Source of the DNA: Symsagittifera roscoffensis
Taxonomy: Eukaryota; Xenacoelomorpha; Acoela; Convolutidae
Length of the DNA: 64,000 bases
Assembly: GCF_963678635.1 (NCBI RefSeq)
Contig: NC_087064.1
Location: 41,445,165 to 41,509,164, forward strand
Direction: 5' to 3'
This document shows positions 9,698 through 19,639 of this stretch, one piece after another. The translations under genes were made by a program, and so were the position numbers. The stretch's first letter is position 1, and each line of letters opens with the position of its first letter. A model generated the notes under the pieces. The model did no database searches. It saw only the letters and a program-made list of their open reading frames with translations, and was not told the origin of the DNA.

Positions 9698-11338
9698 ATG
9701 TCGGCGAAATCTCACGAGTTGCTCTTTAAGATGTTTGCCGCAGTTCCAGGAAGAACGAGGGACGAGTTAGAACCGATACTAGGGAAGAAGTTCATGGTAA
9801 ATGCTAGTGAGAACTTCAGTGACTTGGAAAGACATAAGCAGAGAAATTCAACAGCGACGGATTACAATGCAGTAGACGAGAATGATGAAACCCACTGAGT
9901 GATGATGGAAGTGGAACTGCTACTGGAAGCGTCGGGCAAACGAAATTGGAGAAGCATCATATTGACACATGATGAGTTCCCATGCCCTTGTTTGCTACAA
10001 GCATGGTGGTATCCTGGGCGAAGTAACCTGATGTTGATCTGGGACTCTGGAGACCTGCTCTCTATGGATTTACCAGACTCATCACAGCCCATGAAAATCG
10101 TGATAGTCGGAGTTATGAGAGCGATTTGATTGCTGGGAGCTCATGTTAAGGAGAGCAATCGACAAGAAGCACCGACCAAAGAACAGTTAGAGTAATTCGA
10201 TTGTCTGAAAAAATATAGATCTTTTTGAGATAATATGCAAAATTGTGAACATTCCGATGAACGAAGAAAAATTGGACCAGAAGACGACTGATGACACAGT
10301 TCAGAGTCAAAATGACTCTATGGTTGTACGATTATGCCAAAAAGCTTATGTCGAAGCACATCAGGGTGTACAGTTCGTATCAGATGGATATATGGTCAGA
10401 AGCTTTCAAACGAGCTTTTTTGACACATCGGAATGCAATGACCACCTCAATGGTGAGAACATCGAAAACGAATGATTGCGACTAAAGAGAAAGGGAAGAA
10501 AGGTTGAAGGAAGATCTGGAAAAGAACGTGACGCTATACGACTATGTGTCGGGAATTGTTGGAGGGACCTATAATACTTTCATCAATGAGGTTATACGTG
10601 AATGTTACTTCGATTACAATCAAGCTGTATTGCTGATATTCTGGTCGCCAAAAATATCAACAAAAAGAAACATTGCCATTCAGCAAGTCAAATTGGGACT
10701 TGTATTGGGAGAAAGGGTGACTGCATCTTCCATGCCAAAAACTGATAACCGAGTGGAATTTGGGTTGGGTCTCTCAGATGAGTTACTGAGAACGAGCGTG
10801 ATGGTGGCGCGGGAGATAATGAAAGCATCATGGTGCCCGATTCCAAATGCCTATTCGATATTACGAGCGACGCAGGTTGTGCAAAGGTAGTTGAATGAAG
10901 ATTGCAATTTAAACGACCTCAACGTCATCTAAAACTTGATAAAAACAGGATCTAGGAGCAACCGAGAGAACTATGTGGAATTGCCTGGCTGGGGATCAGA
11001 AGGCTGGGTAAAACATGGTAGCTGTCTGGCGAAAGTCTGTGGACTAGAAGGTCATTTGTGTGGAGGTCTTGACTGCGTGAAGCCACTTGCAAGCACCATA
11101 AACAATTGACGATACTGCTCGTAAATATAGTGATGAAAGCAAAAACGAAAAAAGTACTAATCGCAGAGGAACTGAAGTGAATCTAGTGAATGCAATAGGG
11201 TTTTACAGTATGTTTCGTATTTCACACACTTCGTAGCAATGGATGTAAAGAGTAGAAGGACGATCGTAGATAAAGCTTTCTCCAAGCCAAAATTTGTAAG
11301 ACTTCTCCAAGCCTTCTCCAAGATTTCTCCAAGACAAA
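9698..11338. repeat. 1641-bp unit B, practically identical to unit A
   Basis: It carries the same three broken frames as unit A (9698-9898 + 9899-10129, 10291-10485, 10504-10890) with identical translations. One visible base difference is in the non-coding part (GAACTGAAGTGAATC near 11167 against GAACTGACGTGAATC near 9530). It is either a very recent duplication, gene conversion, or an assembly duplication. Confidence 0.85.
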
Positions 11339-11770
11339 ATGTCGGCGAAATCTCACGAGTTGCTCTTTAAGATGTTTGCCGCAGTTCCAGGAAGAACGAG
11401 GGACGAGTTAGAACCGATACTAGGGAAGAAGTTCATGGTAAATGCTAGTGAGAACTTCAGTGACTTGGAAAGACATAAGCAGAGAAAATCAACAGCGACG
11501 GATTACAATGCAGAAGACGAGAATGATGAAATCCACCGAGTGATGATGGAAGTGGAACTGCTACTGGAAGCGTCGGGCAAACGAAATTGGAGAAGCATCA
11601 TATTGACACATGATGAGTTCCCATGCCCTTGTTTGCTACAAGCATGGTGGTATCCTGGGCGAAGTAACCTGATGTTGATCTGGGACTCTGGAGACCTGCT
11701 CTCTATGAATTTACCAGACTCATCACAGCCCATGAAAATCGTGATAGTCGGAGTTATGAGAGCGATTTGA
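11339..11770 (+). CDS. 143-aa intact MSAK module frame (last array unit)
   Basis: The only uninterrupted long version of the MSAKSHELLFK frame. It has VPGRTRDELEPILGKKF, the ILTHDEFPCPCLL block, WWYPGRSNLMLIWDSGDLLS and ends VIVGVMRAI. The end aligns with 34.31-34.44 kb (WYHKRGNLILVWDVQELFS, then VSVMIAL). It lacks the TGA seen in units A and B (ATCCACCGAG instead of CCCACTGAG). No domain recognised; one moderately hydrophobic C-terminal stretch. Function unknown. Confidence 0.5.
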   Translation: MSAKSHELLFKMFAAVPGRTRDELEPILGKKFMVNASENFSDLERHKQRKSTATDYNAEDENDEIHRVMMEVELLLEASGKRNWRSIILTHDEFPCPCLLQAWWYPGRSNLMLIWDSGDLLSMNLPDSSQPMKIVIVGVMRAI

Positions 11771-11884
11771 TTGCTGGGAGCTCATTTTAAGGAGAGCTAT
11801 CGACAAGAAGCACCGACCAAAGAACAGTTACAGTAATTCGATTGTCTGAAAAAATATAGATCATTTTGAGATAATATGCAAAAT

Positions 11885-12180
11885 TGTGAATATTCCGATG
11901 AATTGAAGAAAGACTGGACCAGAAGACGACTGATACCACAGTTCAGAGTCAAAATGACTCTATGGCTGTACGAGTATGCCAAAAAGCTTATGTGGAAGCA
12001 CATCAGGGTGTACAGTTCGTATCAGATGGTCATATGGTAAGAAGCTTTCAAACGAGCTTTTTTGACACATCGGAATGCAGTGACCACCTCAATGGAGAGA
12101 ACATCGAAAACGAATGATTGTGACGAAAGAGAAAGAGAAGAAATGTTGAAGGAAGATCTGGAAAAGAACGTGACGTTGTG
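11885..12180 (+). pseudogene. Truncated last array copy of the module protein
   Basis: It continues the array order (YEYAKKLMWKHIRVYSSYQM, then FKRAFLTHRNAVTTS). It has a TAA at 12038-12040 where other copies have TGG-TCA, but it keeps the GAC-GAA reading at the position where most copies have GAC-TAA. Homology stops near 12178 at the array boundary. Confidence 0.45.
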
Positions 12181-12293
12181 AATCCACAACGGCTTCTGCA
12201 GAAAAAAGAAAACTAATATAGACCCTCTACCTTGTTGCAAAGGTAGAAGAGCAGATTTGTGGAGAACTGCCACCAAGAGCGTCAGAATGGCCA

Positions 12294-12509
12294 ATGATGT
12301 GTTGCAAGACACTGAAACCAATAGTGCAGAGTCAAAGTCACAAAAGAAAGAGAGGGAGCAGTGACAAAAAGCCGAATGTCAAAATGCAAAAAGGAGAAAG
12401 ATTAAAAAAATTTAGAAGTTCTAGAACTTCTGAGCGACGAACTCTAAATGAAAAGAACGAAAGAATTAGTAACATAGAAGGAAAAATTAAAATTCAAAGT
12501 TGTTTTTGA
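12294..12509 (+). pseudogene. Lys/Arg-rich frame, copy 1
   Basis: A 71-codon frame. The basic stretch HKRKRGSSDKKPNVKMQKG is shared with copy 2 at 14603-14860. Very high lysine and arginine content suggests nucleic-acid binding or a gag-like tail, but no zinc knuckle is present. The two copies diverge by substitutions and a small indel (RRTLNEKNER against RRKKERNER), so at least one is non-functional. It sits just before LTR-like sequence. Confidence 0.3.
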
Positions 12510-12744
12510 TTGAGAAAAACTCAAATAAGATGCCAAGCAACTAATCTTGAAATTGAAACTGAATGAAACAAAAGATTTTACTTATTTTTGAGATTAAAAT
12601 TTGTTGCTATTATAATTTTGCCTTGTGATTTTAGCTGGTGTTTTTAGAGACATTTATTTTATCTGGAGAGGCTTGGGTGAAAAATTTATTCCAATATTCC
12701 AGCCTGCATGATTGTTTTGAATCAACTAAGATGATTGTTCACTT

Positions 12745-14061
12745 TGTAGTGACATGGAAGACCTGGGTATTCTCTTGAGGAGGGAGATTATTTCCTTGTT
12801 CCTCCTAGCCACCGATTTCCTAATTTTTTTATTCAGAACCAATAACAACTAAATTTCCGAAGGGAGGAAGCATAGTAGTACAATTTTAGTTTAATGGTTG
12901 GCAAGACTGTCAAGCGTCTCAACACTTTTTAAATTTAGGAGAAGGAGTTTTGAATCAAGTTAATGGTACTAACAGTAAAAAAATTTAGGTCATATCCTCA
13001 GAGTGCAGGTTAATGAAAGGTAGTGGAAGCGTATTAGGATTCCACTAGTAGTATGGTGCCATTTGTAGAGTGTAGCGAGTATATACGATGCTGATAAAAA
13101 TTCTTTTCGTGCTTTTGCAAATTCTGTTCGATGACACTGCACCATTTAGATGAGCACATTAGCCGGGATGCCCGGAAAGTGTGTGACTTTTGACCAGAGG
13201 GGAGAATCGAAGTTTTATCATGAGCAATTTAGTGGGAGAATCAGCTGTTTTAGAGAGTTTACGGTCTTATTTGACAAACTGAACGAATTGGAAGAGGTCG
13301 GTTTTAACTGACATACAGAGACACGTGACCATTCTTTTTTTGGCTAATAAAGAAACAGCACAAAAATCAAAAGAACAGTTTCGCCGGAACAAGAACGACA
13401 CTTCGCGAAGAAAATCAACAGCAGGTATAGCTTTACTGTCGAAAAAGAGGCGCATTCCAACTTGTAAGGATTGTGCAGCAACAACCGTTACGGAGTAGTT
13501 CCTGAGAAATCGGAGTGGCATTGAAAGGATTTTACTACCCTTCCCGATCAACAACAAGACAGTTCTTCCACCGGATTCAAGAATCCGTAATGGTCTTGGG
13601 AAAAGACTTGGGACTCATTTTCAACAACTTTTAGCTTCCTGTTATGTCCTGAACTGAATTAAATAACATCAAATTTGTTTTCAGATTATGAAAAGCTAGG
13701 AGTTGAAGGAAAGGATTTATCCATCTCCCATGGATATGATGACTCTTATCTACTGAGCAAAAACAAATTTATTATGATAATAATTATTAGCCCTGTTTTT
13801 AGGAGTGACCTCGTGGTCTGGGGATACTGAGACTGACCAGCCGTGAGCTAAGTATATTATCATGTTAAAAAGTTAATTTGCAGGATCTGGCCGATAGCCT
13901 TGATTAATAACGACTTTGTTGAACCAATTTTAATGGACCACACATTGAACTGGCTTCGGCAGAGACGGTTAAAAGCATGTGAAGCTGTGTTTAGACGCTA
14001 GCCAGTCGTTTTAGGACCAGCTTTATTTTCCGTCGTCATTTACTGCCAGGCGAATGTTACA
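12745..14061 (+). mobile_element. LTR-like sequence, copy 1 (TGT...ACA)
   Basis: It begins TGTAGTGACATGGAAGACC after a TTCACTT stretch and ends GCGAATGTTACA. The beginning matches 15090 (TGTGGTGACATGG) and 35259 (TGTGGCGACCTGG), including the following CTTGAG..GGG...CCTAGCCA pattern about 60-80 bases in. The end matches 35788 (GAGAATGTTACA). TG...CA ends and repetition at both sides of a gag-pol region are typical of LTRs. The copy is long (~1.3 kb) relative to the 530-bp copy at 35.3 kb, so it probably holds an insertion. Confidence 0.5.
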
Positions 14062-14110
14062 TTTTCTAAATACTGCGACGAAGCCTGAGCTAGAAGCCTT
14101 AATATCCTGC

Positions 14111-14152
14111 ATTGTACTAGGTGGAAGGTGCGGACCATCCACCTGGTACAAT
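14111..14152. other. 42-nt near-perfect hairpin, copy 1
   Basis: ATTGTACTAGGTGGAAGGT, loop GCGG, then ACCATCCACCTGGTACAAT. Two 19-nt arms pair with two mismatches around a 4-nt loop. The same hairpin occurs at 16664-16705. It sits between the LTR end and the TATA-like box. Confidence 0.8.
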
Positions 14153-14514
14153 TTAGCTTTTCAACCTAAATAAGACCAAAAATTTCGGGTGCTAGAGGTT
14201 AGGTGGGAAGTTATGAGCCCTTTTATCCCGAGGCCATGGGACCAAAGATAATTAAAGAGATAGCGTAAACAAAAATAATCTATAATTAAGAAAAGGCCAA
14301 AAACAACTTTTTTGAAAACAAAAATCACAAAAAAAACAGTAAAAACCGAAAAGATACCAAAAACAAAAACAAACATGAAATGACAGTTTATATTTATTTT
14401 CCGGACAAGATGTGATCAGACTTTCTTAATTTTGTTGTTTCAGATTGATTTATATCATTTCTGATCGAAAGATCAAGTATGTTTGCTGTTGGTTAGGTAC
14501 CCTCCCTTGAGTGT

Positions 14515-14532
14515 TGTTTGAGTATTTAAGAA
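14515..14532 (+). promoter_or_regulatory. TATA-like box TATTTAAG, copy 1
   Basis: TTTGAGTATTTAAGAACC resembles an RNA polymerase II TATA element. It is conserved at 17068-17085 in copy 2, about 400 bases after the hairpin in both. Transcription from here would run rightwards, towards the gag region in the case of copy 2. Motif-level evidence only. Confidence 0.3.
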
Positions 14533-14602
14533 CCTTAATGATAATTTTGCCAGTGACCCTAGCCAACACGCTCACAACTGATGGGCCCACCTAGCCCACT
14601 AG

Positions 14603-14860
14603 ATGTGTGGAGAACTGCCGCCAAGAGCGTCAGAATGGCCAATGATGTGTTGCAAGACACTGAAACCAATAGTGCAGAGTCAAAGTCACAAAAGAAAGAG
14701 AGGGAGCAGTGACAAAAAGCCGAATGTCAAAATGCAAAAAGGAAAAAGATTAAAAGAATTTAGAAGTTATAGAACTTCTGAGCGACGAAAAAAAGAAAGG
14801 AATGAACGAAGTAGTAACATAAAAAGGGGAAAATTAAAACTCAGAATTGTTTTTGTATGA
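14603..14860 (+). pseudogene. Lys/Arg-rich frame, copy 2
   Basis: An 85-codon frame whose N-terminus (MCGELPPRASEWPMMCCKTL) corresponds to 12258-12330. The shared basic core is HKRKRGSSDKKPNVKMQKG, followed by a longer basic tail. It could be the C-terminal end of the retroelement's 3' open reading frame or a chance basic frame. Confidence 0.3.
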
Positions 14861-15089
14861 GAAAAACTCAAATAAGATGCCAAGCAACTAAGCTTGAAAT
14901 TGAAACTGAATGAAACAAAAACTTTTACTTATTTTGAGATTAAAATTTGTTGCTATTATAAATTTGCATTGGAATTTTCTTAGTGTTTTTAGAGATATTT
15001 TTTTTATCTAGAGAGGCTTGGGTGAAAAGTTTATTACAATATTCCAGACTGCATGATTGTTTTGAATCAACTAAGATGACTGTTCACTT

Positions 15090-15525
15090 TGTGGTGACAT
15101 GGAAGACCTGGATATTCTCTTGAGGAGGGAGATTATTTCCTTGTTCCTGCTAACCACCGATTGTCCTAATTTTATTATTCAGAACCAATAACAACTAAAC
15201 TTCCTTAGGGAGGAAGCATAGTAGTATAATTTTAGTTTGTTGGTTCCCAACACTTTTTAAATTTAGGAGAAGGAGTTTTGAATCAAGATAATGGTACTAA
15301 GAGTAAAAAAAAATTTAGGTCATATTCTCAGAGTGCAGGTTAATGAAAGGTAGTGGAAGCGTATTAGGATTCCACTAGTAGTATGGTGCCATTTGTAGCA
15401 TGTAGCGAGTATATACGATGCTGATAAAAATTCTTTTCGTGCTTTTGCAAATTCTGTTCGATGACACTGTACCATTTAGATGAGCACATTAGCCGGAAAG
15501 TGTGTACTTCCATGCGAATTTTACA
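15090..15525 (+). mobile_element. LTR-like sequence, copy 2 (shortened)
   Basis: TGTGGTGACATGGAAGACC to GCGAATTTTACA. It is colinear with copy 1 but lacks most of its interior: the sequence passes from AGCCGGAAAGTGTGT directly to the end region. It is preceded by the same internal sequence as copy 1, so both look like the 3' side of an element rather than an isolated 5' LTR. Confidence 0.45.
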
Positions 15526-15639
15526 TTTTCTAAATACTGCTACGTAACTTGAATAGCCAAGTCAAGTCTAATTTACAAAAATATCATGGCAACCTTACCG
15601 AAACACTATCACTCATAGCCTAAACGAGGAACTTTAAGA

Positions 15640-16138
15640 GAAGCCAGAATAGGGACAACAAATGACCTAGAATTCAGAGCAACCAGCGCGTCAACCGAAA
15701 CTTTGGTACTACAAAACCGCCTTACAAGTCTTCGCGCAAAGAAGATCAACGGGAAAAACAGAAAAATCTATGGAAAAAAGATATTGCTTTCCAAGTCATG
15801 CTTTTAGCGTGACCAAAAAAAAATTCAAACCATGAGCCATTTTTCCGCATTGGCACAGTAGAACCTATCGGACAACAAACGCTGAACAGCCGAACTACAA
15901 GACCGGAAATTAGTCGGAATATGACAGAAAGTCGAAGCCTTTTATCGTGACATCAAGACACGATAAGGTGCTTGTCGAAAGAACTTCGGGTACACGGAAT
16001 GTCCATTGGGACATTCGGGACGGATCCGAACCCTCCCGTGCATCGAAATCAGAGAGATATTGGCGTTATCTCCGGGAGAGTGCAAAATCGGAGGCCCGGT
16101 GCCCAGAAACTGTAAGAGACATTAACGATATGTTTTAG
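15640..16138 (+). pseudogene. Degenerate coding remnant inside the LTR-like duplication
   Basis: Several open stretches in alternating frames give a charged, coiled-coil-like translation, for example EFRATSASTETLVLQNRLTS then LRAKKINGKNRKIYGKK near 15.67-15.78 kb. The 63-codon frame at 15947-16138 has DIRDGSEPSRASKSERYW. The sequence is present only in copy 2 of the duplication. I cannot name it; a nested retroelement gag or ORF1 fragment is possible. Confidence 0.3.
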
Positions 16139-16348
16139 CTGCTGTAAAGCCCTGAGCGTGTTTAATTGACTCCGATTTCATTTAAGTATTTCAGAGCATG
16201 AGCAGTTAGAGTCAAAGAAGATTCAATCCGTCTCTAATGACTTTGGTAAATAACTGTCAAATAAAACATATTTAATAGTGGTTTTCTAGCCGTGTTTTCA
16301 GTAGAAAATTCGTTGTCTGGGGATATCCGAGACGCAGGCATTAAAAAC

Positions 16349-16537
16349 GAAGGCTGATCAAAAGTCATTTGGTCTAAAAATGGTAGCAGGGCACTCAGCT
16401 CTTAACAGACCAGAAAAACAACTGGTTAGGACAATACGAATTAAAACGAGTAGGATTAGGGTAACCGTCGTCAGCCAAACGTCAAAAGGTAATTTATCTA
16501 CGCTCTGTCACTGTGTAATGTCTGGTCGAAAATTACA
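16349..16537 (+). mobile_element. LTR 3'-end fragment matching 35.59-35.79 kb
   Basis: Over about 190 bases this matches 35594-35788: GCTGATCAAAAGTC, CTAAAAATGGTAGC, CCAGAAAAACAACTGG, ACGAGTAGGA, and CACTGTGTAATGTCTGG near the end, with a terminal ATTACA (TGTTACA at 35788). It is a second, diverged LTR-end piece upstream of gag and a candidate for the true 5' LTR end of the 19-35 kb element. Confidence 0.55.
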
Positions 16538-16663
16538 TAGACGTTTTTATGGCGCTCCTGAATGGGTCTGTTAAAGGCACTAGACCATCATGATCAGCAA
16601 ACGTTTCAGCGACGAACCATCCGCTTCGGGACAAAGCTTGAGCTAGAAGCCTTAATATCCTGC

Positions 16664-16705
16664 ATTGTACAAGGTGGAAGGTGCGGACCATCCACCTGGT
16701 ACAAT
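16664..16705. other. 42-nt near-perfect hairpin, copy 2
   Basis: ATTGTACAAGGTGGAAGGT, loop GCGG, ACCATCCACCTGGTACAAT. It is identical to copy 1 except for one base in the left arm (A for T at the mismatched position). It lies between the LTR-end fragment and the gag leader. A DNA or RNA structural element is plausible. Confidence 0.8.
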
Positions 16706-17067
16706 TTAGCTTTTCAACCTAATTAAGACAGAAAAATTCGGGTGCTAGGGGTTAGGTGGGAAGTTTTGAGCCCTTTCATCCTGAGGCCATGGGACCAAAG
16801 ATAATTAAAGAGATAGCATAAAAAGAAGTCTATTATTAAGAAAAAGCCAAAAACAGTTTTTTTTGAAAACAAAAATCACAAAAAACAGTAAAAACCAAAA
16901 AGAAGACCAAAAACAAAAACAAACTCTTAAAATGACAGTTTATATTTATTTTCCGGACAAGATGTGATCAGACTTTCCTAATTTTGTTGTTTCAGATTGA
17001 TTTATATCTTTTCTGATTGAAAGATCAAGTATGTTGGCTGTTGTTTAGGTACCCTCCATTGAGTGTT

Positions 17068-17085
17068 GTTTGAGTATTTAAGAAC
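17068..17085 (+). promoter_or_regulatory. TATA-like box TATTTAAG, copy 2
   Basis: The same TTTGAGTATTTAAGAACC as at 14515. The sequence diverges from copy 1 about 35 bases further on, where the gag leader begins. It is a candidate promoter element for the retroelement transcript. Confidence 0.3.
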
Positions 17086-17118
17086 CTTAATGATAACTTT
17101 GCCAGTGACCCTAGCCCA

Positions 17119-19375
17119 CACGCAACAGGCGACAACAAAGACAACGTCCACAACGACTGTTGGGTATTGTTAGCATAATTTTAGTATCGTTCGGGTACTA
17201 TTTGAATAAACTCAAGTAGTGGGGGAACAATAGACTCGGTCCGATTGTACCCTCCATCGATTGCGAACTTCCGAATTAAGGGTATTACTTCGGATGTTTT
17301 AGTGAAAATGAGGGTATAGTAAGATCGAATAATGACTACTAATAGACTAAAACCCGTATTATGAATTAGCTATTGCCCATTTGGACCCCATTTTTTTGAC
17401 GAATATTTTTCGTAATTTTCTAAAATTCTTCAGTATGTTTTCAGGATTGAAACTTTGAGATTTTAGAGGCAAAGCGTTAGAGGATTTTGCTAGCATAACA
17501 AGCTCAGTTACCAGAACAGTTTTTAAGTAACCTTCCGAGTAGCTCAGTTCTTAGAGATAGAGACTTAAAGATCGGAAAAGGAAGTCATCGGAGGGTCCGA
17601 AGCCGATAGTTTTGGCCAGTTTTTTTGTTTTTAAACCAATTTTAGTCCAGTTTTTGCTTTATTCCAGTACTTTACTGGCTATTGTACTCGTTTCAATTAT
17701 TCTCAAGCGCTTTCAAAAAGTCACTTTAAAAGTTCATAGGTAGCGAAAAAAGGTCATTTCAGTGAACGCTTTTTTGTTGACTTCTCAAATACTAGCCAAC
17801 TGATCGCAGTATTTTTGGTACCATAATTCAACGTTTTGATCATTTTTCTGGCGTGAAACCGTTTTCAGTTGGGAGGGTCCAAATTTTTAGGAACCCCCTT
17901 TACGACACAAATTTTTATAAAACTCCATTTTTAACCTACAAGGGAGGTTGAACTGTTCAATTAATTTTGTTTTAAGTGAGTTAGGCGGCGAAAACACTTG
18001 ATTTTCCGCGGCGAAAACATAAAAAAATTGGGATTTTTGAGGAATTCTCCGACGTAACGCTCCGGAGTCAGTTAAGCCCCTTAATAACCGTCCCTTAAAA
18101 AACTTTTCTGTGGAGCCCTCCGAAATAATTCAAAAAACGTCCCAGAATAAATTGAGCCTAATATGATTCAATTTGACACTAGTCTGAGACTCCTTTCAGG
18201 AAAAACTTGAAAACTCGGAAATCTCAGGGAACCCTCCGAGGTAACCCTCCGGAGTGTACTTAGCCCCTTAAAAACCCTCCCCAGTGAATTTTGGAGATCC
18301 CTCCGAATTAGCTTAGTTGCTTAAGGTACCCTCTGAATAAACCCTCCGAAGTAACTTAAGCGTTTTGAGTATGCTCGCAAGTAACTCTCAGTGATGATTT
18401 GAGTCCTTTAACAAATCTCGTTAGTGAAAATCAGAGGGATCCTTTGAGGCAATTTAGATACATTAATTACTAAAATTTAAATAGCAGGTCAATTACCCAC
18501 GGGGTGTGTGTATTAGGAGAAAATAGAATAGTTGACCCGAAGATTCGCGTTTAACTTTGGATTCTAGATCGGGTTCGTCAAAAGTAGCCGAAAAAATTTT
18601 TTGTCATGATTTTGATTCTGTGGCTGCATTGAGCCACTTAGTAGGCAGGTTCGTGCAATCCGGGAACACATAGTGGAATACCTCGGTGAGTGTGTAAGGT
18701 TAGACACACCCAGTTGAGAAGAAAGAACAATTGTTCCCTACTTTCGTGCACTTGGAACTGTCCGAGCATGGGAGAGCTTTTGTTTAGATCCTAAAAATTG
18801 TCGATCAGAGGTTGCCTTTGAGCTACTTAATAAGACAGCTTGGCAAACGCAGGATACATAGAAGAGTACCTCGGTGAGTGTATTAGATTCGACATAGTCA
18901 CTTGAGACGACGGTGTCGTATGCTTCGTTCATTTGATTTTTTTTTCCAGATGTGGGAAGTCTTTTTCCTTAAGATTGGGTATTATTTGATTCTTATCACT
19001 GCTATTTTAAAAAAACTTGCTTAAATTTAAACGAGGCTACAAGGATACATCTTCAGCTATAAATTGATATTGATACGCTGTCACCTACAGGGCGTGATGT
19101 TATTGTTATTTTGCGGATTTTTGCAATACTTATATGAAATAAGTGATTGAGCGGAATTAAGAATAATTCAACACAGGGTAGACTCAGAAGTTACTCTTAG
19201 CTGAGTCGTTCCTAGAGTTTCTGAGAGACCAAAAATTCGCTTTCATTTTGAAAGAATTGAGTACATAGTTACGCTTAAGTTTTTTTAGTTTTTGGAACTT
19301 ATGCACTGTTGTCGAAAATTTCTGCGCAACCTCACTGATCACGAAAGTATGGAGCGGAAATAATCGTTCGGAGAA
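17119..19375 (+). other. Gene-free leader before gag, with short internal repeats
   Basis: No credible coding frame. Between about 18050 and 18360 it contains repeated CCTCCGGAG and CCCTCCGAA-type motifs with AGTTAAGCCCCTTAA-like neighbours (18057, 18114, 18231, 18240, 18299, 18342). Between 18610 and 18915 there is a diverged direct duplication with period about 188 bp. Its length (over 2 kb) is large for an LTR-element leader. No clear tRNA primer-binding site could be identified next to an LTR end. Confidence 0.5.
18610..18915 (+). repeat. 188-bp direct repeat, each copy with a CTCGGTGAGTGT splice-donor-like site
   Basis: GAGC.ACTTA.TA..CAG.TT, then ACATAG..GA.TACCTCGGTGAGTGT occurs twice. 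The identical CCTCGGTGAGTG is at 18681 and 18869. GGTGAGT fits the metazoan 5' splice-site consensus. The arrangement gives two equivalent donor-like sites in the leader upstream of gag. Confidence 0.6.
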
Positions 19376-19639
19376 ATGACTAAAAGTCTCAGACTTAGCA
19401 CGGGAAGCACGCGGAGAATCAAGTCGCGGCGCAGCCAGTCTTCGGTTGGCAGTACCTCCGACGTTGATGTTAGTGAGGCAACGAATGAAAATCGCGGTGA
19501 TCTTTTAGTGAGCGGAATGAAACTAAGAAGCGAAAAGAATCTAGATGGCGATGACGGCGGTAACTCTGAGGCCGGGGCGACGACTCTGAGCGGGAAGGAG
19601 TTGAAGGAGCTGAAAGTCCTCGGAGCGTTCCGGGACTAA
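19376..19639 (+). pseudogene. gag-like N-terminal frame
   Basis: An 87-codon frame, serine- and arginine-rich at the start (SLRLSTGSTRRIKSRRSQSS) and acidic later. The continuation towards 19.9 kb is in other frames with stops, giving a basic KSKRRRKEQSSPAKQSKN stretch at 19.69-19.74 kb. No conserved domain. Assigned to gag only because it leads into the coiled-coil and zinc-knuckle parts. Confidence 0.4.

Larger units (their letters stand above)
2105..12178. repeat. Nested tandem array of coding units (889/1641/2709/3598 bp periods)
   Basis: Anchor sequences recur at fixed distances. The ATG of MSAKSHELLFK lies at 5348, 8057, 9698 and 11339 (steps 2709, 1641, 1641). The AAAATATAGATC...ATATGCAAAATTGTGA anchor recurs near 3345, 4234, 6942, 8583, 10224 and 11865 (steps 889, 2708, 1641, 1641, 1641). 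The KERHSRTERHGS frame at 2171 and 5769 gives 3598 = 2709 + 889. The array starts near 2105 (GAAGAAAGGAAAAGGTCG, also at 5703) and ends abruptly near 12178. Each unit carries pieces of the same module proteins. The 1641 and 2709 steps are multiples of three; 889 and 3598 are not. Confidence 0.9.
12258..17118. repeat. 2.35-2.55 kb tandem duplication carrying LTR-like sequence
   Basis: The segment starting TGTGGAGAACTGCC at 12258 recurs at 14606 (offset 2348). The segment TAGAAGCCTTAATATCC at 14091 recurs at 16644 (offset 2553). Copy 1 is about 12258-14580 and copy 2 about 14606-17118. Copy 2 lacks the ~0.85 kb seen at 13.2-14.05 kb and instead carries ~1.07 kb of other sequence (15.55-16.62 kb). 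The offset therefore changes across the repeat. Confidence 0.85.

Noticed and set aside
2105-12178. CRISPR-like array
   Set aside because: Repeat units are 0.9-3.6 kb and protein-coding remnants; there are no short direct repeats with regular unique spacers.
16538-17118. tRNA primer-binding site after the LTR end
   Set aside because: No convincing TGG-starting complement to a tRNA 3' end was seen right after the candidate LTR termini (14061, 15525, 16537).
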